Below, piece after piece: positions 1 to 5,593 of a DNA stretch of 8,328 bases. This DNA is from UBA6115 sp964629345 (GTDB lineage: Bacteria; Bacillota; Clostridia; Christensenellales; Aristaeellaceae): contig CAZVSG010000095.1 in NCBI GenBank assembly GCA_964629345.1, positions 1-8,328 of the forward strand. Reading direction: 5' to 3'. Below the pieces are notes generated by a model. It made no database searches, was not told where the DNA came from, and was given only the letters and a program-made list of their open reading frames with translations. The first letter of the stretch is position 1, and every line of letters begins with the position of its first letter. The position numbers were made by a program, and so were the translations under genes.

Positions 1-61
1 GGGGGCGATCCTCTACGCGCCCCTCGTCCTGACCCTTCGCGCCGTTCCGCCGGGGCCCTGA
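1..61 (+). CDS. C-terminal tail of an upstream gene, probably phage (partial)
   Basis: The second forward frame is open from the left edge to a TGA at 59-61 and encodes 19 residues, GAILYAPLVLTLRAVPPGP. Almost every third codon position is G or C, as in the real genes here, while the competing frame ending at 67-69 has many A/T third positions. This frame is therefore the likely 3' end of a gene, with 17 bases to the endolysin start. Its position just before lysis genes suggests a phage structural gene, but the tail is too short to identify. Confidence 0.5.
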   Translation, partial: GAILYAPLVLTLRAVPPGP

Positions 62-78
62 TGCTGTGAGGTGTTTTG

Positions 79-902
79 ATGGGTTTTGACGCCATGGTTT
101 TCTTTGCCCTTTCCCGCGTCGGCTGCGCCTACGTCTACGGCTGCACCGGCAAACCCTGCACCCCGGCGCAGCGCCTTGTCCAGTCCCGGCAGTACCCCTC
201 CTGCGCCCAGGCCATCCGGGACAACTGCCCCGCGCTCTCCGGCAGAACCGCTTCCTGCGCTTCCTGCAGGCATCAGGGCAGGCCGGCCTACGACTGCGCG
301 CAGCTGGTCCGCTTCACCCTGCGGGAAGGCGGGTACAAGCCGCCCTCCGGCGCGACCTCCCTGTGGAACGCGCGGGGCCTGTGGCAGGCGCGCCTGCCCT
401 TCTCCCCGGAGTACGCGAAGAGACACTTCTGCATCCTCTTCCGCCGGGAACAGCCCGGCACGGCAGCCCGCACCGTCATGGCGCACACGGGCGTGTGCCT
501 GGGGGACGGCCGCGTCATCGACGCGCGGAGCCATGCGAAAGGGGTCGTGCTGTCCGCCCCTCATGAATACCCCTGGTCGGACATGGCGATCCTGCCGGGC
601 ACGGAGGAGGGGGGCGCGCCTGAGACGGGCGCCTCTTCCGCCCTGCNNNNNNNNNNGCCCTGCCGCCGGGTTCCAAGGGAGAGACGGTCCGCGCCTTACA
701 GGCGCGCCTGATGGCCCTGGGCTTCCCCCTGCCCCGCTTCGGCGCGGACGGCATATACGGCAGGGAAACGCAGGCGGCGCTGAAAGCCTTCCAATACACT
801 CATGGCCTTGCCCCCACCGGCACGGCGGACGGGCCGACGCTGGCTCTTCTTCTTCCCTCTTCATCCGCCCCATCCGATCAAACACAAGGAGGTATCCTTT
901 GA
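79..902 (+). CDS. Phage endolysin: NlpC/P60 peptidase + peptidoglycan-binding domain, interrupted by assembly gap
   Basis: This is a cell-wall hydrolase expected to cut peptidoglycan peptides during phage lysis. The ATG at 79 follows a GAGGTG ribosome site at 69-72; a TTG at 76 is a weaker alternative. The NlpC/P60 domain shows the nucleophile in YDCAQLVRF (Cys73) and the His in MAHTGVCLGDGRVIDA (His136), with ARSHAKGVV following. Eight cysteines lie in residues 16-73, including C-x2-C at 60/63; I believe this is usual for this clostridial phage subgroup. After an Ala/Ser/Glu linker and the 10-N gap, a PG_binding_1 domain follows in another frame (LPPGSKGETVRALQARL, then DGIYGRETQAALKAFQ), ending at TGA 900-902. 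The frame change is explained by the gap, not by mutation: merging the 7-base identical contig ends restores one 268-residue frame. The holin start overlaps its stop. Confidence 0.88.
647..656. other. Assembly gap (10 N)
   Basis: Ten N bases lie inside the endolysin linker. The sequence just before (640-646) and just after (657-663) is the same 7 bases, gccctgc. A placeholder inserted between slightly overlapping contig ends would give this pattern. With 10 N counted literally, the downstream domain is out of frame. Confidence 0.95.
886..893 (+). promoter_or_regulatory. Shine-Dalgarno site that fixes the holin TTG start
   Basis: AAGGAGGT lies five bases before the TTG at 899. It sits inside the last codons of the endolysin gene and is the strongest ribosome site nearby. 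It decides that the holin begins at TTG 899 rather than in the long open stretch upstream in the same frame. Confidence 0.85.
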
Positions 903-1330
903 ATCAACTGTTCCGCTTCTGCGTATCCTGCCTGATGTCCTTTGGCGCGTTCCTGCTGCGGTCCCTGGGCGGCTGGGACGCGGCGCTGGGGCTCCTTTTC
1001 CTGATGATGGGCCTGGATGTGCTCTGCGGCGTGATCGTCTCCTTCCTGCGCCGCTCCGGCCTGACCCCCGGCGGCGGTTTCCAGTCCCGCACGTTCTTCC
1101 TTGGCCTTTCCCGCAAACTGCTGATGATCCTTTTGGTCATCCTTGCCACCGCCCTGGACGGCCTTCTGGGCGCCCAGATCTGCCGGCTTGCCGTGATCGG
1201 CTTCTACTGCGCGAACGAGGCATTCTCCATCATTGAAAACGCCGCCCTGATGGGGGTCCCCTTCCCCAGGGGCATCCTCCGCGCGCTGGAGCGCTTCCGG
1301 GACGCGATGGACGAGAAGGAAGGGGACTGA
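899..1330 (+). CDS. Phage holin, phage_holin_4 / toxin secretion-lysis holin family
   Basis: This is a small membrane protein (143 residues) that would form the lesion letting the endolysin reach the wall. The TTG start overlaps the endolysin TGA (TTGA, 899-902) and is preceded by a full Shine-Dalgarno, so the two genes should be translationally coupled. Hydrophobic segments lie at about residues 6-24, 27-48 and 66-88, with a fourth weaker one near 90-105. The C-terminal signature FYCANEAFSIIENAALMGVP followed by FPRGILRALERF is the conserved end of this holin family, as I remember it (Asn-Glu-x-x-Ser-Ile-x-x-Asn, then Gly-x-Pro-x-Pro). Endolysin before holin is less usual than holin first. 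Long open sequence upstream in this frame is only a shadow of the endolysin. Confidence 0.9.
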   Translation: MNQLFRFCVSCLMSFGAFLLRSLGGWDAALGLLFLMMGLDVLCGVIVSFLRRSGLTPGGGFQSRTFFLGLSRKLLMILLVILATALDGLLGAQICRLAVIGFYCANEAFSIIENAALMGVPFPRGILRALERFRDAMDEKEGD

Positions 1331-1377
1331 TGCCGGGCGGCGGAATCGAAGAAAAAATTCCCGGCCGTCAGCATCAG
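1327..1377 (+). repeat. Hairpin overlapping the holin stop codon
   Basis: CTGATGC at 1327-1333 is perfectly complementary to GCATCAG at 1371-1377, and CCGGG (1333-1337) can pair with CCCGG (1360-1364) inside it, with unpaired bases on the 3' side. No T-run follows, so it is not a standard intrinsic terminator. It could still end or protect the lysis transcript. Confidence 0.4.
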
Positions 1378-1391
1378 AAACCGTACGTTTC
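1377..1391. promoter_or_regulatory. Near-palindrome upstream of the binding-protein promoter (possible operator)
   Basis: GAAA and TTTC flank a perfect CGTACG palindrome with one extra C, ending four bases before the proposed -35 box. An A-rich/T-rich dyad around CG resembles LacI-family operators, which often control sugar-binding protein genes. The match to that class is inference only. Confidence 0.3.
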
Positions 1392-1394
1392 TAA

Positions 1395-1423
1395 TTGCAT
1401 AGGCGGGAAGGTTGGTATATGAT
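1395..1423 (+). promoter_or_regulatory. Candidate sigma-70-type promoter for the solute-binding protein
   Basis: TTGCAT at 1395-1400 (3 of 6 to TTGACA) and TATGAT at 1418-1423 (5 of 6 to TATAAT) are separated by 17 bases, in an AT-richer island between two GC-rich genes. Transcription would begin near 1430, leaving about 80 bases of leader. The leader opens with an inverted repeat: ACGGCA at 1432-1437, a 4-base loop, and TGCCGT at 1442-1447. Confidence 0.5.
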
Positions 1424-1509
1424 TGACTTGTACGGCAACCGTGCCGTCAGTCGTCTCCGCGCCTGAACGGCCCCGCGGGCCTGGCGCGACACATCAAGGA
1501 GGAAACGCC

Positions 1510-2856
1510 ATGTCAAAGAAAACCTGGACCACCGTCCTGATTGTTCTGCTTGTAGTCGCCGCGGCGGTGGGCATCTACTTCCTGACCCGGCCGGCGGCCA
1601 AACCGGAAGAACCGGCGGTCACGGCGGCCCCGGAAACCACGCCGACCCAGGCGCCTGCAGGGGGCGGCGGCGCAAAGACCAAGGTCACCATCTGGCACAC
1701 CTTTACCGAGGGCCAGGAAGCCTACCTGAAGAAGGCGGCTGATGATTTCAACGTTCTGCAGGAAGGCATCCAGGTCGAAGTGCTCAGCCAGCCTTACTCA
1801 GGCTTCACCAACACCGTGTACAGCGCCGTGGTCGAGGGCATCGGCCCGGACATCATCTTCAACTATCCCTCCGAAGCCGCGCAGTACGTCAAGGCCGGCC
1901 AGGTCGCGGACCTGAGCCAGTACATCTATGATGAAACCATCGGCATCCCCGGCTTTGAGGAAGCGCTGAAGCCCGGCGTTTTTGCCGGCGAGGTCAACGG
2001 TTTTGAAGACGGGCTGATCCATTACGTGCCCGCCTACACCTCCGGCCCCATCCTTTACTACAACAAGACGCTGCTGGACGAGCTGCAGCTGACCGTCCCC
2101 GCCACCTGGGAGGAGATGGAGGCCGCCGCCAAGGTCATCAAGGAAAAGAAGAACATCCCCGCCCTGGGCGTGGACAGCCTGACGGACCTGATGCAGATGC
2201 TCATCATGGAGACCCCCGGCGCCGGCTACATCGATGTGGCGGGCAAGCAGGTCCTGTTTGACACGCCCGAGGTGCGCGCCAAGGTGCAGTGGCTGGTGGA
2301 CATGGTCAAGGCCGGCTACTTTGCCCTGCAGCCCTCGGCCGACTATTTCTCCAATGACTTCAACTCCGGCATCGTGGCCACCTACGTGGGCTCGAACGCC
2401 GGCTATCCCTACATCAAGCCGGACGGCTTTGAGTTCGGTATGGCGGCCATGCCCGCCAAGACCTGGTACCCCTCCTGGAACCGCGGCCCCATCGTGTTCT
2501 ACTACAAGGATGACGCCCGCGCCCAGGCCGCCTATGAGTTTGTCAAGTACTTCATTTCCCCGGAGGTCAACGCGGGCTGGGCCCAGGCCGTGAACGCGCT
2601 GGCCCCCTACGCCTGGACCCAGGAAGTCCCGGCCTATCAGGCCTATATCGCCCAGGACACCCTGGCCGTGCAGGCATTGAAGGCGGTCGAGGCCAACCTG
2701 GAACTGGCCGGCTCCCTCCCCTCGGTCACCGGAGCGGCGGCAGTCCGCAACGCCCTGCGCGACGCGGTCATCAAGGCCGCCGGCGGCGGCATGACGGTGG
2801 ACGAAGCCTGGACCGAGTGCGTCACCGTGTCCAACGCCGCCCTGAAGGGCGAGTAA
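1510..2856 (+). CDS. Extracellular solute-binding protein, family 1 (sugar-type ABC transporter), membrane-anchored
   Basis: This 448-residue protein is a periplasmic-binding fold that would capture a sugar, oligosaccharide or glycerol-phosphate-type ligand for an ABC importer. The ATG at 1510 follows AAGGAGGA (1496-1503); an in-frame TTG at 1423 lacks such a site. Residues 7-25 are one hydrophobic helix after MSKKTW. Residues 26-57 are a Pro/Ala/Thr/Glu-rich then Gly-rich linker, and the mature domain begins at KVTIWHTFTEGQ. Family hallmarks include the DIIFNY block and the GPILYYNKTLLDE stretch followed by PATWEEM. There is no lipobox cysteine: the only Cys is near the C-terminus (TECVTV). 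It thus looks held by an uncleaved helix rather than as a usual Gram-positive lipoprotein. No permease or ATPase gene adjoins it, so the ligand cannot be inferred. A terminator follows, suggesting a single-gene transcript. Confidence 0.9.
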   Translation: MSKKTWTTVLIVLLVVAAAVGIYFLTRPAAKPEEPAVTAAPETTPTQAPAGGGGAKTKVTIWHTFTEGQEAYLKKAADDFNVLQEGIQVEVLSQPYSGFTNTVYSAVVEGIGPDIIFNYPSEAAQYVKAGQVADLSQYIYDETIGIPGFEEALKPGVFAGEVNGFEDGLIHYVPAYTSGPILYYNKTLLDELQLTVPATWEEMEAAAKVIKEKKNIPALGVDSLTDLMQMLIMETPGAGYIDVAGKQVLFDTPEVRAKVQWLVDMVKAGYFALQPSADYFSNDFNSGIVATYVGSNAGYPYIKPDGFEFGMAAMPAKTWYPSWNRGPIVFYYKDDARAQAAYEFVKYFISPEVNAGWAQAVNALAPYAWTQEVPAYQAYIAQDTLAVQALKAVEANLELAGSLPSVTGAAAVRNALRDAVIKAAGGGMTVDEAWTECVTVSNAALKGE

Positions 2857-2870
2857 GGTTTTACCGGACC

Positions 2871-2903
2871 AAAAGCAGGGGCTGCCGTGAGACGGCCCTT
2901 TTT
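2871..2903 (+). terminator. Intrinsic terminator after the solute-binding protein
   Basis: GCCGT (2884-2888) and ACGGC (2892-2896) form a stem around the loop GAG. Further G-C pairs lie below a two-base bulge, and five T bases follow at 2899-2903. Four A bases upstream (2871-2874) can pair with the T-run. It starts 15 bases after the stop codon. Confidence 0.8.
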
Positions 2904-2964
2904 CGTTGCCGGAAGATCCTGATCTCTGCTTCCTCCTGCGCCTGCACCTTCATTACGCTGGATG

Positions 2965-2993
2965 TTGACAGGGTCCGTCCCGGATCCTACAAT
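2965..2993 (+). promoter_or_regulatory. Near-consensus promoter for the SGNH/MBL/GNAT gene set
   Basis: A perfect TTGACA (2965-2970) is followed after exactly 17 bases by TACAAT (2988-2993, 5 of 6). This is the best promoter in the window and lies downstream of the terminator. Transcription from about 3000 would give a leader of roughly 118 bases before ATG 3118. I see no known riboswitch or reading frame in that leader; it has two GGATCC copies (2982-2987 and 3005-3010) flanking the start region. The rest of the gene-free stretch 2904-3117 shows nothing else I can support. Confidence 0.75.
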
Positions 2994-3117
2994 GGGCATG
3001 AAACGGATCCCTGCTGCATGACCGGCCCTGATGCAATGATAGCCTGTGCCGACCGACCCTGAAATGATTTGAATATGCCCTGATGCGGCGCTTCGTCCTG
3101 TGAGGGGGGGCAATTCC

Positions 3118-4233
3118 ATGAAACGTGGTCACTGCGCATTTCTCTGCGTGGCGCTGGTTCTCTGCGCGCTTTTCCACGCGCGGGCCGGCATGGATACGGA
3201 GGGCTTTCTCTCTTCCCTGTCCGACTGGATCATCGGGACGGACTGGGGGATCCGTTCGGGCAAGATCGACGAAGAAAAAAAGAACCTGACGCTCACCCTG
3301 CCCCGCGGGGACCTGGACGCGCTGACCGGGCAGGACCGGGACGATATTGAAAGCGCGCTGATGGACATGCTCAGCCTGTACCTGTCTTCCGGTGAAGAGG
3401 CCGCCCGGTTCAGCATCCTCTATGAGGCGGACGGCGGGGGTCTGCCGCCGGGGGAGCAGTCCGCCGGGGAAACCGCCGTTCTTCCGGATAGGGAGGGTCA
3501 GGCGGAGATGAACCTCGTCTTCATCCACCACAGCTGCGGGGAGAACTGGCTCAGGGATGGCCTGGCCCAAATGCTCAATGATCAAGGGATCCACGTGGCG
3601 GACATCACCTATGGCTGGCGTGAATACGGCGATCACACCGACACCGCGGACTGGCCGGGATGGTTCAGGGACGATGTCATGGGGCTGGTATACCGCGAGC
3701 TGGGCACAATGAGCGCGGAGAACAGCCTTGCCGCCAAAGACGGGGAGAACACGGCCGTCCTGTTCAAGAGCTGCTTCCCCAACAGCGATGTCGGGGATGC
3801 CATCGGGGATGAGCAGGCCGTCTACAACAGCCTGCTCGCGTATTTTGAGAGCCGGCCGGACAAGATGTTCATCCTGGTGACCCCGCCGCCGACGATCCGG
3901 ATCGGGGACCCCGGCCTGACAAGGGAATTGTGCCTCTGGCTCACCGACCGCGGGGAGGGGTGGCTGGGCGGCCGGGACCTCGGGAACGTGTTCGTGTTTG
4001 ACCTGTACAACGTCCTGACGCATCCGGACGCGCACCACCGGATGGAGAGCGGGCAGGAAGTCCATACCAGGGTCCCCGGCGCGGACACGCTGTTCTATGA
4101 CTCCGCCGGGGACGACCATCCCAACGGGCAGGGGAACCGGAAGGCCGCGGAGGAATTTGTCCCCCTGCTTCTTCACTGGCTTGACCTGTTCATCGGAGAC
4201 GGGGGAGGGGAACCGCAGCTGTTCATCCCCTGA
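3118..4233 (+). CDS. Secreted SGNH/GDSL-like hydrolase family protein
   Basis: This 371-residue exported protein is probably an esterase or lipase-fold hydrolase of unknown substrate. The ATG at 3118 follows a GAGGGGGG ribosome site; a GTG at 3100 overlaps that site and is rejected. Residues 1-23 are a type I signal peptide (Lys-Arg, hydrophobic core, cleavage after HARA). Residues 24-115 form a small domain I do not recognise, then a Gly/Pro/Glu linker. The main domain starts near residue 131: FIHHSCGENW with probable nucleophile Ser139, ITYGW and GDHTD (163-175), FKSCFPNSD with Asn222 as candidate oxyanion residue, a FILVTPPP strand, VFVFDLYNVL, and GDDHPNGQGN with Asp332/333 and His334 as candidate dyad. 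Spacing Asp-x-His or Asp-His rather than Asp-x-x-His is atypical for SGNH enzymes. It heads a likely three-gene transcript. Confidence 0.7.
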   Translation: MKRGHCAFLCVALVLCALFHARAGMDTEGFLSSLSDWIIGTDWGIRSGKIDEEKKNLTLTLPRGDLDALTGQDRDDIESALMDMLSLYLSSGEEAARFSILYEADGGGLPPGEQSAGETAVLPDREGQAEMNLVFIHHSCGENWLRDGLAQMLNDQGIHVADITYGWREYGDHTDTADWPGWFRDDVMGLVYRELGTMSAENSLAAKDGENTAVLFKSCFPNSDVGDAIGDEQAVYNSLLAYFESRPDKMFILVTPPPTIRIGDPGLTRELCLWLTDRGEGWLGGRDLGNVFVFDLYNVLTHPDAHHRMESGQEVHTRVPGADTLFYDSAGDDHPNGQGNRKAAEEFVPLLLHWLDLFIGDGGGEPQLFIP

Positions 4234-4257
4234 ACCGGCCTGAATGATACCGGCCTG
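4234..4257. repeat. Short direct repeat between SGNH and MBL genes
   Basis: ACCGGCCTG occurs at 4234-4242 and again at 4249-4257, with 15-base periodicity, right after the SGNH stop codon. It may be chance or a small binding or processing site; there is no T-run, so it does not look like a terminator. Confidence 0.3.
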
Positions 4258-4294
4258 GCGGACTTGTACCTGAACATGAAGGGAGGGCATCAAT

Positions 4295-4957
4295 ATGAAG
4301 AGGTTCCTATGTATCTCCATCCTGCTGATCCTGGCGTTCATGCCCTGCTGCGGCGCGGAAACCGGGGCGGCGGCGCCTACGCTGTCGCTCATCGGCCACG
4401 CTTCCGTCAGGATCACGACAGGCGACGGCACGGTCCTCTACGTCGACCCCAGCTTTCCGGGGGACTATTCCATCCCCGCGGACCTCATCCTCATCAGCCA
4501 TGACCATTCCGACCACAGCATGCTGCAGCTCGTCACCCAAAACGAGGGCTGCCTGGTCAAAGGGCCAAAGGACACGATCAACCCGGACGGCAGCTACAAC
4601 ACCTTCACCCATCGGAAAGTAACGGTGGAACCCTTCCCCGCGTACAACAAGTTTCACATGAAGTTTATGACGACCGGCTTTCTCATCACCTTTGACGGCA
4701 TCACCGTCTACTTCGCATCCGATACGAGCAAAATCCCTGAGATGGAAAGCCTCGCGGGGAGGGGGATCGATTATGCGCTGCTGCCCATCGACGGGGAATT
4801 CAACATGGACGCGCGCGAGGCCATGGAATGCGCGGCGCTCATCGGCGCCGGGCACAACATCCCGATCCACTTCTTTGACGCCGATCCCGCCCTCTTCACG
4901 CCGGAGAACCTGCTGTTCATCCCCTACGGGGAGACGGTGACGCTTGAGGGAACATAA
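4295..4957 (+). CDS. Exported metallo-beta-lactamase-fold hydrolase (UlaG-like, COG2220 type)
   Basis: This 220-residue metal-dependent hydrolase belongs to the small MBL branch related to UlaG lactonases. The ATG at 4295 follows AAGGGAGGG (4279-4287, 7-base spacer). Residues 1-17 are a hydrophobic signal sequence ending MPCCGAE. The cysteines could be lipidated although the lipobox (Phe-Met-Pro before Cys) is poor; type I cleavage near Ala27 is the alternative. The metal motif is complete: His69-x-His71-x-Asp73-His74 in ISHDHSDHS, His121 in the AYNKFHMKF stretch, Asp143 in FASDTSKIPEM and His192 in IPIHFF. The early GHASVRI strand and YVDPSF are typical of the family. The known family acts on lactones or phosphodiester-like substrates, mostly in the cytoplasm, so an exported copy is notable. 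It lies 61 bases after the SGNH gene on the same strand. Confidence 0.85.
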   Translation: MKRFLCISILLILAFMPCCGAETGAAAPTLSLIGHASVRITTGDGTVLYVDPSFPGDYSIPADLILISHDHSDHSMLQLVTQNEGCLVKGPKDTINPDGSYNTFTHRKVTVEPFPAYNKFHMKFMTTGFLITFDGITVYFASDTSKIPEMESLAGRGIDYALLPIDGEFNMDAREAMECAALIGAGHNIPIHFFDADPALFTPENLLFIPYGETVTLEGT

Positions 4958-4959
4958 AA

Positions 4960-4977
4960 CCTGCCTGAAGCGGCAGG
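4960..4977 (+). repeat. Small hairpin between MBL and GNAT genes
   Basis: CCTGCC (4960-4965) and GGCAGG (4972-4977) form a perfect 6-pair stem around TGAAGC, three bases after the MBL stop. No T-run follows, so read-through into the GNAT gene is expected; it could tune mRNA stability. Confidence 0.4.
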
Positions 4978-5002
4978 GAACAATCAGCGCGGGGAGGCCG
5001 TG

Positions 5003-5542
5003 ATGGAGATCCTGGACATGCGCTCGCTTGATGACGCCCTGCTCCGTCAGGCGGCGGAGATCCTCAGCGAAAGCCTGCCAGAATGGCTCCCCACACCTGA
5101 TGATGCCGCTGACGAACTCAAGGGGCTGCTCCGGCCCGGGAACACGATGCTGGCTGCGGTGACAGAGGGCAGGGTGATGGGGCTGGGCGGCCTGCTGGAA
5201 CCAACATATGACGGGAGGGTCTTTGAGCTGCACCCCCTGGCGGTCATAAAGGACGCCCGGGGACAGGGCGTCGGGCGGGCCATCGTGAACGCGCTGGAAG
5301 AGGAAGCCCGGCGGCGCGGCGGGCTGACCATCTGGCTGGGTTCGGATGACGAAAGGGAAGGCGGGGAGACCAGCCTGGCCAACAAGGATCTCTACGATGA
5401 CCTGCCAGGCAGGCTCGCCGGTTTTGATCCCGGAAATCACCCGACGGCTTTTTACCTGAAGCTGGGGTATCGGGTCATCGGCGTGATGCCCGACGCCAAC
5501 GGACCCGGGAAACCCGACATCTTCATGGGAAAACGGCTCTGA
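5003..5542 (+). CDS. GNAT acetyltransferase, aminoglycoside 6'-N-acetyltransferase-like
   Basis: This 179-residue cytoplasmic enzyme would transfer acetyl from acetyl-CoA to an amine. The ATG at 5003 follows GGGGAGG (4991-4997, 5-base spacer); the GTG at 5000 is too close to it. The acetyl-CoA pyrophosphate loop is RGQGVGRAIV at residues 86-95, after FELHPLAV. The following GGLTIWLGSDDE, TSL and DLYDDL, then HPTAFYLKLGYRVIGVMPDA and NGPGKPDIFMGKRL, match my memory of the AAC(6')-like GNAT group closely, including the characteristic C-terminal end. Many chromosomal members annotated this way have unproven substrates, so resistance is possible but not shown. It is the last of three + strand genes (45 bases after the MBL gene) and its stop lies in a hairpin shared with the opposite strand. 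Confidence 0.85.
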   Translation: MEILDMRSLDDALLRQAAEILSESLPEWLPTPDDAADELKGLLRPGNTMLAAVTEGRVMGLGGLLEPTYDGRVFELHPLAVIKDARGQGVGRAIVNALEEEARRRGGLTIWLGSDDEREGGETSLANKDLYDDLPGRLAGFDPGNHPTAFYLKLGYRVIGVMPDANGPGKPDIFMGKRL

Positions 5543-5557
5543 TGCGGGAAGAGCCGT
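5530..5557 (-). terminator. Intrinsic terminator for the - strand genes, overlapping the GNAT stop
   Basis: ACGGCTCT (5533-5540) and AGAGCCGT (5550-5557) form a perfect 8-pair stem with a 9-base loop. Read on the - strand, the stem is followed by TTT, as for an intrinsic terminator downstream of the VIT transporter (stop at 5594). On the + strand no T-run follows, but the hairpin could still act at the GNAT 3' end, since the stop codon overlaps it. Confidence 0.6.
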
Positions 5558-5593
5558 CTCCCCGGCCATCCTCATTCAAGGGACCGGCAGCCC

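Noticed and set aside
13..885. 290-residue open frame on the - strand at the left edge
   Set aside because: It spans the N gap and lies opposite the endolysin, whose catalytic and binding motifs are clear on the + strand.
86..898. Open frame upstream of and in frame with the holin, suggesting a 414-residue protein
   Set aside because: It passes through the gap and is out of frame with the endolysin; the strong ribosome site at 886-893 and the holin family length fix the start at 899.
1423..1509. N-terminal extension of the solute-binding protein from a TTG at 1423
   Set aside because: It would put 29 non-signal residues before the hydrophobic helix, overlaps the proposed -10 box by one base, and has no ribosome site, unlike the ATG at 1510.
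1331..1509. tRNA or attachment-site fragment at the presumed phage edge
   Set aside because: I could not find a T-arm-like GGTTCGAATCC segment, a cloverleaf or a repeated core; the region is better explained as promoter and dyads.
2953..4431. 492-residue open frame on the - strand across the SGNH gene
   Set aside because: It is the antisense shadow of a well-supported secreted protein. GC-rich codons with G/C third positions leave few stops on the other strand. The translation is Pro/Arg/Val-rich with no family resemblance.
4307..5575. 422-residue open frame on the - strand across the MBL and GNAT genes
   Set aside because: It runs through two genes with complete catalytic motifs on the + strand and crosses their intergenic gap; composition is typical of an antisense shadow.
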